DNA of 64,000 nucleotides from Trema orientale. Its lineage: Eukaryota > Streptophyta > Magnoliopsida > Rosales > Cannabaceae. Under the pieces are notes generated by a model. It worked only from the letters and a program-made list of their open reading frames with translations, did no database searches and had not been told where the DNA came from. Both the position numbers and the translations under genes were made by a program. The DNA is taken from positions 649,859-713,858 of the forward strand of contig JXTC01000089.1 in NCBI GenBank assembly GCA_002914845.1, in the 5' to 3' direction. Below, piece after piece: positions 1 to 12,200 of this stretch (position 1 is its first letter; every line of letters begins with the position of its first letter).

Positions 1-1379
1 AAATACCATTGATTACTAGTTACCCGTTTTTGGAAATTGGTTACCAGAAACTAGTTATTATTTAAAAAAATGGTATTTTTCTAAATATTTTTTAAAAAAC
101 GGTATTTTTCTAATAAAAACATACCGCACCTTAAAAAATCGGAAACCACCGTATTTTTCAAATTTTGTTCAGAAACACCGTATAATATCTAATTTCCCCA
201 TAGAATAATATAATATAATACAACTCAGTATAATATATTACAATACAATATAATACGGCGCACTAAACATGGTCTTAGTGTGTAAATTTAGAGCGATTTC
301 AAATTAAAAATCTCTAAGTATAAATACGGACAGTGTCACACCTATAGGTGAGAATCCTATCATATAATTAAACAATAAACAATATGAAAAATGATGAAAT
401 TTTGATTAGAATGAGAATAAACGACATTAACAACTAACAACTGACGGGATAATTATAATAAAATTTTGTGAATAATAAACGTGTCAGGTTTGAGTTTGAT
501 AATTGCTCGTTATATATATGCCTTGACACGACACGAATATGACACGACAACACGAATTGCCACCCCTACCTATAGGTGAGAATCCTATCATATAATTAAA
601 CAATAAACAATATGAAAAATGATGAAATTTTGATTAGAATGAGAATAAACGACATTAACAACTAACAACTGACGGGATAATTATCATAAAATTTTGTGAA
701 ACTCTCTAATTATAGAAATGATTCAATCGATGTTGAATGTCGTTTAGTATGGCAACTTTTTTTGTTTAATTAAATTACGAGTTTTCAATTTTTATTTTTA
801 TTCTTTTTATACAAAATATCACACATGCAATAATGAAAAGATACATGTAATTTTCATTGTTTTCTAAATTATTTTTTAATATACTGGAAATAAGGGTATA
901 CACTTTTTTTTTTTGAGTGAGCATAAAATTAACAATAAATAAAAATACAGAATGTAAAAGTAAAATTAAATGGTCTAATCCAAAATTAAGAAATCAAAAT
1001 TTTAAAAGAAAAGAAAAGAAAAGAAAGATATAAATAGAGATCTAAAATAAAAGGTTGCGTGAATAGAGGAAAGAGAATCGGAGTTGAGAGTTGAGATCCT
1101 TTTTGTTGTTTGTTATAATCATTATTAAGATGTTAGGTACACAAAGATAGACGTTAGGCACACAAAGATTTGTATTAAATTTTTTAATACCAACGTACAT
1201 GATATATAAATTAGGTGTATTATTCTTATAAAAAAAAAAAAAATTAGGTGTACTAAAATTTACCATGTATTTACTAATTGATGCATTTACTAATTGAATT
1301 GTAACAATAATCGTATTCAAGGTGACAATTCATGTACATAATAAAAATTTGGTAACTAGCATTATTCAATCATTGTGAT
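1..1379. other. AT-rich spacer upstream of the MEMO1 gene
   Basis: No gene is supported here; the only open frames are short and low-complexity. The stretch holds a 130-bp direct duplication (annotated separately), a hAT-like end between its copies, and A/T homopolymers. The first 60 bases contain TTACTAGTTACC-like words resembling the degenerate repeats seen near 21.4-26 kb. Confidence 0.6.
341..698. repeat. Direct duplication of ~130 bp around a hAT-like terminus
   Basis: The block starting CCTATAGGTGAGAATCC at 341 recurs at 569, an offset of 228 bp, with about one mismatch over 130 bp. The ~98 bp between the copies ends in GACACGACAACACGAATT followed by GCCACCCCTA, which resembles the 3' terminus of common plant hAT non-autonomous elements (TAGGGGTGGC at the ends). 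The second copy starts directly after that terminus. This is either a small tandem duplication with an embedded hAT remnant or an aberrant transposition product. Confidence 0.75.
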
Positions 1380-1387
1380 TATAAATA
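1380..1387 (+). promoter_or_regulatory. Candidate TATA box of the MEMO1 gene
   Basis: TATAAATA lies about 113 bp upstream of the MEMO1 start codon at 1500, a normal distance for a plant core promoter with a short leader. This is a sequence match only; no transcription start can be seen. Confidence 0.5.
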
Positions 1388-1499
1388 CTTGTTCTCTGCT
1401 CACCCCAAAACAAAGACAGTCGTATTGGCATTTGGGAATTTTCCAGTGTTTTATTTTTAGGGTTTCTTCTGATCCCAAATTCCTTCCTTCCATCCTTCC

Positions 1500-4260
1500 A
1501 TGGAGATCGTCAGAAGACCATCGCATGCTGGTTCCTGGTACACTGACAATCGTAAGTCTCTCTCTCTCCTGCTTTTTCTATCCATCTGTTCGGTCGCCTC
1601 ATGGAAATTCAAAATTTTACAGTAATTGCCATTTTAGTCTCTGATTGAAGAATTCCTAAACGAGTTTATGGAAATGGGTTTTTGAGATTATGGTGCAAAG
1701 GGCCTTGCTAGTTGGTTGCTTTTGTTGAAAAGTAGTGATTTTGAATTATGAAGGAAAGTAATCAGCCAGGGGGAGGGGTACACTGGGATCAAGGTTATGA
1801 TTTTTGTGGAATTAAATTGCTATAGGGAAGATTTTTGTCTTGACTTGCGCATGCATGTGCATATATTAACACTCAGTTGTAGAGCTATGTAGGTTTGTGT
1901 ATGTATGTATGTATGTATGGTTTCAACCACATAATCTTCAACATCCCAATTTTTGCAGCAAAACAATTAGCTGAAGAACTTGAAGGATGGCTAAGAGAAT
2001 CTGGCCTAACTAAATCTCCTCAAGTACGAGGTGTTATTGCTCCGTAAGTTGTTCTTGCACTGTGTTTGCTGTTTTTATATATGGGCATGTCTTGGAATTT
2101 TATGTTTTCTTTTTTTTTTTTTCCTTTGCTTCGTTTTTGGATGCTGAGCTCAGGCATGCTGGTTATTCCTACTCTGGTCGTGCTGCTGCCTATGCATTTG
2201 GAAACATTGATCCGGCAAACATGTGAGTTATTCTATTGTTCGTTATTTTTCGCCTTCAAACGTGTAAGATTAGTTAATATGGCGCTCTTAATTTTGTTAC
2301 TAATTTGTGAGGAAACGCATAATTCAGTACTCGGGTGTTCCTTCTTGGTCCGTCTCATCATTATTACACCCAAAAGTGTGCTCTTTCCATGGCCTCAGTT
2401 TACAAGACGCCCATAGGGGACCTACCTGTTGATTTGGAAGGTATTCCTACTCTTTGTCTTTCATTATATTCTTAAGTTTTTTTGAGTTCTCTTGGAGTAT
2501 GCACCCACCTGAAAGACATTTAGAGAGGACAAAACGCGGCTATGGTCGCCCTGTGGAGTTATACCATTTCATTGGTTACGCTGATCTTTTCTTCATTCAT
2601 TTATGGTGCTATTAATTTGTTTCACTTTATGTTGCCAGTCCATATGATTGATACGTGAATTTGTTGTCAGATTCTTCATTTTGGAACCTGATCAGCCTTA
2701 AAGAAACAAATTTTGTTCCGTGCTAAACTTTCTTCGCAAAATGCCTTAAATCAAGTTACTATGTAGTTTATTGGTTTGCTGTTTATCACCTTTGAGTCTC
2801 ATAATCGTGTTTCCTTTTCCTTTTATCAGTGATTGAGGAGCTAAAGGCTACGGGAAAATTTGAACTAATGAGTATTCGTGTGGATGAGGCTGAACATAGC
2901 ATGGAAATGCATTTGCCTTATCTTGCCAAAGTTTTTGAGGGGTACTTTTCCTATATGATAAAGTTCTATTATCCTATAGTTTTATACTATGGCTAACTTT
3001 TAATGATATTAATGCAGGCACCCTGTTAAAGTAGTACCAATTTTAGTAGGTGCTGTCAAAGCTGAAAATGAAGCTTTGTATGGGCAGTTGCTTGCAAAAT
3101 ATGTGGATGATCCCCAAAATTTCTTTTCTGTATCATCAGATTTTTGTCACTGGGGTTCTCGGTGAGTACTGACTGCCATTCTGAAATGTGTTGGTATTTG
3201 AATTTTTTACTAAATATTAAATCTAAGATGACAAGTCTACATCACAGTCCTTTTTCTCCATTTAACTTGTGTAAAATGAATTTCTTCCGTGCATTCAGAA
3301 TTGTTAAAGATTGTTCCGTCAGTTTGAAACTTTTTATCACCAGTGCCATTTATTGATCTTAAGTTTACTCGAGGTTGATAGTCACACCTCTGATCCTTGG
3401 GCATAATATATTCACTTTAATGAGCTAGAATTCGTGCCGTGTTTATTGTTTACCATTAATCATCATACTTTGTTTAATTTGTCTCAGATTTAGTTACGTA
3501 CGTTATGACAAAAAACACGGGCCTATATACAAATTTATTGAGGCTTTGGACAAGATGGGCATGGATATAATTGAAACAGGAGATCCAGATGCATTCAAAA
3601 AATATCTGTTGGAGTATGACAATACCATCTGTGGACGCCATCCAATTAGTGTTTTTCTTCATGTAAGTTCAAGATGTTTGCTCTGAGTCATTCGAGTTGA
3701 CGCAAACTCCCCCGTCTTTTGTGGCTAGGTTCCATTTTCACCTGAAATATTGTGTAAAATTTGTTTTTGAACTCAACGAATTGTAAAACATTTAGTAATC
3801 AACTTACCCATATGAGTATGTGGATACTCCCTACATTAAAGGCGGTAAATGTTAACTGCTCACTAGGAGTTGCTTTTCCCCCTTGAAGATGTGTCATTGT
3901 TGTTTGTGGTTAGAACAACCGGCGTGTGCTTGCTTATCGGTTAAAAACCAATCACTTGGTTTTCACCAGTTTGAATGGCCTTTGCGGTAGTCCCTTCGAA
4001 GATTATCTTGAGTTTGATTTGATTTACTAGGACTTGCCGTTTTGCTTTGCTACCTGGTTTGATTTCTAAATGGTGAAAGTCTTTACTCATATATTCTTTG
4101 ATCTTTTTTCTTAATCATATTACAACTTCTGCAGATGCTGCGGAGTAGCTCAACAAAGATAAAGATCAATTTTCTCCGATATGAGCAATCAAGTCAGTGC
4201 AAAAGTACGAGAGACAGCAGCGTAAGTTATGCATCAGCGGCTGCAAAATTAGATCCTTGA
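1500..4260 (+). CDS. MEMO1: MEMO1 homolog (MEMO/LigB-fold family), 8 exons
   Basis: Predicted exons are 1500-1551, 1959-2043, 2154-2222, 2328-2440, 2830-2941, 3018-3161, 3488-3662 and 4135-4260. All introns are GT-AG and all phases match, giving 876 nt and 291 residues, close to plant and animal MEMO1 proteins. Family landmarks are visible: HAGSWY near residue 9, [11 protein letters not shown] with His47, GPSHH with His79/80, SSDFCHWG with His188, NTICGRHP with Cys240, and a C-terminal QSSQC...DSSVSYAS block. His47, His79 or 80 and Cys240 correspond to human His49, His81 and Cys244, the metal-site residues of the class III dioxygenase-like fold. Human MEMO1 acts in ErbB2-linked cell motility and binds redox metal; the role in plants is not well defined. 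The start gives the family-typical N-terminus ([11 protein letters not shown]). The gene appears intact. Confidence 0.96.
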
Positions 4261-7200
4261 AAATGTAAATTAATGTATTGCCCCTCGGAACATTTAACAA
4301 TTCTATATTCTAATTGAATTAACTTGGGGATATTTAAGTAAAAACATTTGGAAGAAACTTAAAAAAAAAAAAAAGGATAATTGGAGAACCCTTTAGTATT
4401 TCCTGTTTGTAGATTGCTACTAATAATTGGGATACTGTGGCGATCTAATATTTATATCGCTTGAGCGAGTTTACGTCGTTCCTTTTTCTCTTTTAATCAA
4501 AATATAGGCAATTTGAACAATTTTGAGGTTGATGTGCCTAACCCACCGATGCCCACTTCCTGATTTTTTCTGTTTAATATTCTAATAAAAATGAAAACCT
4601 TTGGGCTTGCTTGGATTAACTTCCAGTTTTTTATTTAAATAAATTGAAAATAAAAGTAAAAATTTTATTTTGGTTGTCAATTTTTAAAAACTAGAAACAT
4701 GTTTAGCAAATTTTATTTCACTATTTGTTTCCCAAAAACAAAAGAATGTAAATAATGAGCGAGGAAGTCGTATAGACTTGTATTTGTGTATGTATATACA
4801 TATATATGCACTTGTATATAAAAATTTGTATGTTTTTTTGTTTTTAAAATTTATTTAAAAAAATAAAGGTATTAGAAATTGTTTGTTACCACATTTTATG
4901 AGATTTTTTGTTATAATTTTTGAAAACAAAACAAAAATAAGGTTGCTAAGCAAATTTCCAAAAAAAATTTCCATTTTTCTGTTTAAAAAAATGAAAAATA
5001 AAAAACAAAAGTGAATCTAAACAAACACTTTATATTTTGAAACTACTTGTTCTGGGCGATGGTAGCCAGTATCGAGATGTTATAAGAGATAGAGACATCA
5101 AAATTTACTTCTATCCAATCTTCTGGTGGATGGTACCAATTATCAATATAGGAGGAGGGAAACTGGGGTGTTCAAGATAACCGATACACCACAGAAATTG
5201 GCTGAGTGGATTAAAAACAAAGCAAATCAGTCATTTCGGTTTGGTTCTCGGTTTTAAGGATTGATGGTTTCATAACGAATCGGCTAAGAGTGGTATTTGT
5301 GTTATAATTTTAGGTAGCTCTATTATCATGTTTTTTCTCTCTCTTCACATTCTTTCTAAATAGACATCTCACAAAATAATTTTTTTTCACACATTTATTT
5401 TCATTAAGTACAAAAATGCCCATTAGTAAATATTTTTGAGATATTTCTTTTCCCACCCTCTTAATATTTTACTATCCATTAGCTTTTAAAATCCAACTTT
5501 TTGTTTTCTCTATTTTCTATTTTATAAGATTTTGATGTATATTGTTTCAATGGTGAATAAATAAAATAAATACTATGAGTTTTTTTCTCGCTAAACAATA
5601 TTATGAAAAGAGAAAAGAAAATCGATAGCTTAATGAATATATATATCTAATAAGCACAATTTTTTTTTTAAAAAAAATGTGCTGAAAAGAAAGTAAAGCA
5701 ATATATGATGCAAAACAATAGAGTATGAACTATCTTCAAAAAAAAAAAAAAAAAAAAATAAAAAAAGTATTCACTGAGAAACTACAAATATACACAAATT
5801 TTACTTAAAAAAGAAAGGGAAAACTTGTTTTAGGTAAGTGTATATGCAAACTAAAAAAAAGAAAAAAAAAGTAGAGTTGTTATGCTATGTTGTAGGAACT
5901 TTTTTTTTATTAAAATTAACAGATAACCAAAGATTTATTATTCTTAAAGGAAAAAATCTATTAGAGAAGAGAATGAAGATTACCATTAACACGTATATAC
6001 ACAAATTAAAGAAAAAAATAAAAACCTTAACGAAAAAATAACTAAATAAATAAAAATCACAACAAATCCATTTCTTATTCTTAGATTGCTTAAAAAAACA
6101 TGAAATAAGAATGAAAATAATAAAACAAAATTAAATATTTTAAGGGTAGCTCTATTGCCACACTCTTTTTTCTCTTCATACCCCTTATTAAGTGATAAAT
6201 TGATGAATATTTTTCTTACAAAAATATCTTTATGTAAAATGACATAAATATCCAAATATTATATTAGTTAAATTTTATTTCCTATCACACCCTCTCAAAC
6301 ACATTTGATAAACACTTAAATCAACAAAAAAAAAATCAAACGAAAATTGATTCAATTTCTAGCTATCATCATGGATGAACAAATTTCAAATCACATTTAT
6401 TTTGAAGAGACAAATCATTTTTTTCATATTTTACTTCTTGTAAATATTTAGAAATAATAAATGTTATAATCTAGAATTTAGAAACAATAAATCAACAGCA
6501 CTAAGTTAGGAACTCTATTTCCATGAATGCTTTAAAGAAAGGGGAAAAACAGAAAGAAAGAAAGGAAAAAAGAGAAGATGGATATTTATATCTTAATCTT
6601 AAATAACACCTTGCAATATCTAATTTATTTAGGAGAAAAGGAGCAAAGAAAAAAAAATTGATAGTTTTTAGTCTTTCAAATCTTAGAAAAAATGATTGTT
6701 AAAATTGCAAAAGATTGAAGAAAAAGACTCAAAATAGGTGTGATTCTTCAAAGCTTATTGGAGGTGTGCGAAAAAAAATTTTATTGAGTTTTTATTGTCC
6801 AATTTTGAAATTAAAATACGTTCTAAAGGTATGGGAAAAGAAAATTCTTATTTTAGTGAGGGGTTTATTTAGAAGAGGTGGGGAGAGAAAATCAAAGGGT
6901 GGAAATAGATGCACCTATTTTTTAATTGAAAAAACTTACCTTTTTAACATAAAAATTATACATAAAATAAAAACCATGTTCCTCATCTTATTTAGTTTAT
7001 TCATCTATAAAGTTATAAAAATTGAATTGTGTAATTGATATATTAATATTTATGATATAATTATATATGAATGTACTATATAAGGTAAGTTTGAAGAGTG
7101 AACAAAAAGAGAAGGTTTTATTACTTAATGATGTATAAAGACATTTATGTCAATTTTAACTAGGACCGCTAGATTTTTGAAATTTTTTATATATACATAT

Positions 7201-8440
7201 ATATATACATACTACATATATTTATTTAAGGGCATATATTTTATATTAAAACTCTTTCTTCTATAAATTATTTTACTTTCATATTTTACTTCATTTAAAA
7301 ATTTAATTTTAATTATTTGTCTTAATAACTAACGTATATGTAATTTTGGGAATACAAATTCCATTTAAAATATAAATTAATTCATGATATTTTTTGTAAA
7401 TTATTTTATTTATATATTTCAATCAAAATTAAATTATAGTTACTTTTCTAATCCTTAATAAATGCCATGTATCTAATTTTATATTTTTTTTTCCTTTTAT
7501 TCTCTTTATCATTTTCACTTCTTTAGATTTTTCTCTCTTCTATTTTCTATCAAAACTTATTTTTTTCTAAGAATTTATTATCAACAACTAACAATCTCAT
7601 TACATAGTATTATATCACATTACATTTAAAATTGAAAAAAGAAAGTAAATGTTTAGGTAATTGGCAGCAAAAGTCCGCAAATTTTAGTATTTTTGGCATT
7701 TATGTCCCAAATTTTTATTTTTTGATATTTAAATCCTCAATCTCTTATTTAACTTGTATTTTTTGTGTTTTAATTTTGTACAAAATTTTTATGTTATGCC
7801 CCCCATGAAAAACAATCATGGGCCCGCCAGTAGATGGCAATAGAGCCACCCTTTCTTGAAGTTTCTAGTTATTAGTTTACAACATATCCAATCCACGTGT
7901 AGTTTTCTAGCCTCTAGTTATTTAGTTGCAACTTTAAGTTTTGAAGTTACCTTTATCTAAGTATTATATTTAAATATGATTGTTTGGTTTAATTTTTGGA
8001 TTTTAGGCTTTACTTTGATTGAGACTATATACATAATGTGTTATATTTTTTTTTGTTTTTTGTGGGTTAAAATTGTGATTTTTGAGGGGAAAAAAAAGGA
8101 AATTAGAATAGTTAGGACCAATTTGTCAAAGTCTTGGCAGATAATATAATAGCCCAAAATCCCAAACCGCGGAAACTGTATTACATAATATACGAGCAGT
8201 CTAGCCAGTTTTAAATAGCCATGAACGGTCTGGTAGGCCTCAATCGGCCATTTTAGACCGTATGGTTTGATGACATTGCCAAACCATACCAATGGTTTGG
8301 TCCACTCATAGGAAGTTCAGACCGGACGAACTGACCATGAACACCCTCGAAAAATGACTATCCGCACTGGTCTGAAGGAGATCCTCATATAAGAGGAAAA
8401 GGGAAGCAAACTTATATTAAAATTATTTTTATAATAGTAC
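4261..8440. other. AT-rich intergenic DNA without a supportable gene
   Basis: The stretch is dominated by A/T runs and AT-only words; open frames are short, low-complexity and lack domains. Around 5166-5300 the sequence GGGGTGTTCAAG followed by CGGTTTGGTTCTCGGTTT resembles the left end of plant hAT-like elements. Near 8336 the word TGAACACCC resembles a right end. The two cannot be joined convincingly into one element. Confidence 0.5.
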
Positions 8441-8450
8441 AATAATAAAG

Positions 8451-8605
8451 AGTAATGATGGGGACACTAAAATATTGCACCAAAACCTTACACCACAATG
8501 ATATAGCTTACATTTCAATCACTTTTTATTTTAAAGTGGAACTATACCACTTAAAGTTATGTGTCTAAAAATGTTACCACATCACTGTATCCCATTATCT
8601 TGCAC
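8451..8605. mobile_element. Possible small MITE
   Basis: GTAATGATGGGGACAC near 8453 faces a roughly inverted GTATCCCATTAT near 8588. The ~155-bp interval is AT-rich and non-coding. The inverted ends are imperfect and no clear target duplication was found, so this is a weak call. Confidence 0.3.
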
Positions 8606-8610
8606 TGGAT

Positions 8611-9240
8611 CTAAGATCCATCAGTCTAATATATTATAATAGTAGATTGAACCAGCTATTGGAATTTCCGGAGATTCTATACATGTTAAAGATAATTCTT
8701 TTAGATTTTGCATACACATCCTGATTAGGAGCTGGACTACCAATGACTGCAAACATTTCGAACTCTCCAAATGGTATCAATTGTGATTGAAGCAAAAAAT
8801 GAGATCTCTGAGAAAGGATTTTTTCTATATTCCGTAGAAACCAAAACCAATCCTCTTCCATGGGGATGAAAACCAAAGGCGAGAAGCAAATTGCAAGTTA
8901 AGCACAGGTGTTACAAGGATATCGTGCCTTATGGATTGTTGCTGCCCAAAGAAGTTTCCAAATGCCTTGTCTTTGGCACTCTAGAATTATACATATATAA
9001 CTTGTTAAAGAACACTTTCGCCCTATACATCTTTTTCAGTGTATTCCAACATTCATGTATAAAATAAATTACTCGTACTCGACGGCACTCCGTTATTCAA
9101 CAGCTACCCTTTATTTTTCACAATTTACAGTAATATCCCCAAATAAAATAATAAAATAGAAAACGTCTCTTAGGCATGGTATTTAGTAGGAGCCAATAAC
9201 TGCGTAAATATGAAGCTCAACGGTACTACGGCCCATGGGC
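8611..9240. other. Region downstream of TPR-A
   Basis: This lies 3' of the TPR-A stop codon on the - strand and probably includes its 3' untranslated region. An 80-codon minus-strand open frame at 8634-8876 has no recognisable domain and was not called as a gene. Confidence 0.4.
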
Positions 9241-12200
9241 CTAGTTGAGTTCTCGCCGATGGCTCCTTGCCTTGTCCTCAACAGATGGCCCAGTTCCCCA
9301 GTCACCATGTGGTTCCCGAGGCTCAAGGACATGGACCTCTCCATTTGTGAGCCCAACAGCAAACTGGGTTGCTTCTTGAGGATGTGCTGCAACAACTACT
9401 GGGTACACGGTCGAACTGCACCTGCCAACCAAACTACAACATTGTCATATTTGAAATTTTACGTTAAATTTATGGAGATAAACAACATTTCTTAGCCCAA
9501 AAAAAGGTGGATAAACGAGATTAAAAAGAAACCGACCAGATTGGTGCCTTTTTTTATATATATTATCCACAAGTTATAAGGAGGGATTTGAGGATTACCT
9601 TAAACTGACAGGAAGGTAAGCAGAGGCATTAATACGACATTGTAGTTCGAGAACTGAAGCATCAAATATGGCTATGGTTCCATCCAAAAAGCCGGCATAG
9701 ATCATCTGGCTATCACAAGAGAACGTTGCATGGGATATTGGTGAATAAGAAGCTCCCGCAGTCCACTGCCAATAAAGAAAAAGGGGACATTTAAGACATT
9801 ACTATTAATATCTACCCTCCATAACCAGCACACTATCAATCACACACGTGCTTGTATAGGAATAAAACCTTCTTAACAGAATCAAGGCTTTTAATTTCGT
9901 AAATTGCGAGGTGGGTCTTGTGTACGGCAAGGAAATGCAAGTGATCTTGGTGAAGCTGGATGTGAGTGTCTGAACTTGTTTCCAGCTCCTCTCCACCTGG
10001 AATTTGCAAGAATGTGCTTTTCTGTTTCTGCCAATTATCACCATTCCATATAAAGATCTGCAAATAGCAAAAATTATTAGTCTTGTGTCCAAATTATCCC
10101 CTTCCAGCTCTTATTTACAAGAGGATCTCCTTAAATATCGAATGCCGACAAAAAAATGTTCTCTTCTATTTTATTTTATTTTGGAATTAAATAAAAACTG
10201 TTATGGCATAAGATAGTAAGATATGATTACATAAACCAACCTGAGCGTCTGCACCAGAAGAAACAAGTGAATTTTGAGTGTTGGAGAAAGCAAGGCCAGT
10301 GACTCTTTTAGTGTGGCCCTCAAGCTTGGACTTGACCTGCAAAATAATAGCAATCAAAAAACTATCTGGGGTTTTCGTTTGAACAATATTAGTCATTCGA
10401 TGAGCTTATGAGGAAAAGGAAATACCTTATTTGAGCGAACGTTGTATATTAGTATTGTTGAATCGTCCCTTCCAATAGCAACTATATTGTTATCTCGAGG
10501 GTGGAAAGCCAGACATGTTGCCGCAGGTGGGGGAGGCATTGTAGTCATCAGTGTCTGTGTTTTTACCAACGAAGTTTGAAAATGGATCATTTAGTACTAA
10601 AATACTAGCTAACGAGGACATCTTGAGGTATATGAGAAAAGAATTACAAGATTTGGGACTTAAAACGGAAAATCTTTTGTCATTAAACTAAGTAAGAAAG
10701 AAAATTACAAAAGGTTTAATTTTCATTCTCTCTGGTTTCCAATGTGGGAGAATTGGTGGAAGTACGTATATCGTCAATTTGTAGAAACTGTTATAGTGAA
10801 ACTACGTGCTAGAACATTTATTCATCTCTATCTCGCAGGGGCAGAAGTAAGAATGCCACAAGTTCGATGTTACCTTAAATATAATCATGTTGAACAGAGA
10901 AATTATCCCTCCAGATGCTGACAAGAGATATGAATCATTCTTGGACAATGCAAAGCAGGGGAAAGCCTCTTCATGGTTGCTGTCTGGAAGGATATTGATC
11001 ATCAGCTGTGAGCCACTCTTTGGTTGCCAAAACTGAGGGTGGACCTTGGCCGTTGCCTACATCAAATATCTCATCACAATCATATTCAACAACTCTTCTA
11101 CTTTCAATTTCCAAGTGGATATAAAATATCAGTATTGTACCTTGCCAGTCAAATTCGATTCGTTCTGTGGCCATTTCCAGAGTAGATGGAAGCCATTGGA
11201 TGCTAACGCTAAAATGCCATTACCCGAATAAGTGTAGATCAGCCTTGATATCTGTCATTGATCAGAGAGGAAGCTTATAAGAAAATGGAACTTTTTCATC
11301 CTGAAGTCAAATCATACATGCCCAGAAAGCTCATTTTCATAGATATCCTCAATTGTTTGCTATTAAAAACCAAACAGTCATGCTATTTCACCAGCAAGAA
11401 GATAGTAGCTTTTAGCATTTTTAGCATCAAGAAGATAATAAACGTCATGATATTAAGGATCTCCACAGTTTAAGCTCCCGTGTTATGGAAACTTAGGCAC
11501 AAATACTTTGGCAAGGAACATAAAGCTTTACAGTAACGGCCTAAGTGGCACAGTTCAGGACAATGTCTAAAGTTGGTACATGTAGAATTCAAAAATTAAA
11601 TAAAAAAAAAGCCATACAAGATTAAAAAAGTAATAATAATAATACAAAATGCTTCAAAAAAATCTCATACCTTGTTTACTTTTACATGAGCAGACAGTTG
11701 TAAGGATTGGCATTGAGAAGGTCTGTCAAACTCAATGAGGTTCTGGACCTCGTCGTCAATACTGGCTTCTCCAAATGGTAAGGATTTCACACCCTCCACT
11801 TTTTCTGGGTCCCCATTCTGCAGAAAGGCATTTTATTGTCTATAAGAAATATAGCAATATACTATCCATGCTAGTAAGACCTACTTTAGATTAGGATGAT
11901 TAGGAAGGATAGACAACAAATCAAATTAGAATAAAACTTGTACGGAAATTTTGCAAATTGCAATTAGTTCAGCACCTTTGAGATACTTGTTTTAGTGGAT
12001 TCAGCATTAAGTTGAGTTGCACTTGGATTTATTGCAAGCTGTATACAGTAACAAGCATCAAGGGAGAAAAAATCTTCTACAAGAAGAGAGAAAAAAAATA
12101 ATAAATAAAGAAGAAGAAGAAGAAGAAACAAACAGGAGTTCAATATGCTGACCTTTCGCAAACTTTCAGAGATTTCCCTCGAAGCATCAACAGAATGCTT

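Noticed and set aside
5838-7038. Several Lys/Phe-rich open frames on both strands
   Set aside because: Low-complexity translations of A/T tracts, overlapping on both strands, with no coding signature.
5166-8345. One large hAT element between GGGGTGTTCA and TGAACACCC
   Set aside because: The flanks show no target duplication and the interior shows no matching sub-termini; the ends are probably unrelated remnants.
8634-8876. 80-codon minus-strand open frame downstream of TPR-A
   Set aside because: No domain, no splice context and no similarity I recognise; probably 3' untranslated or spacer DNA.
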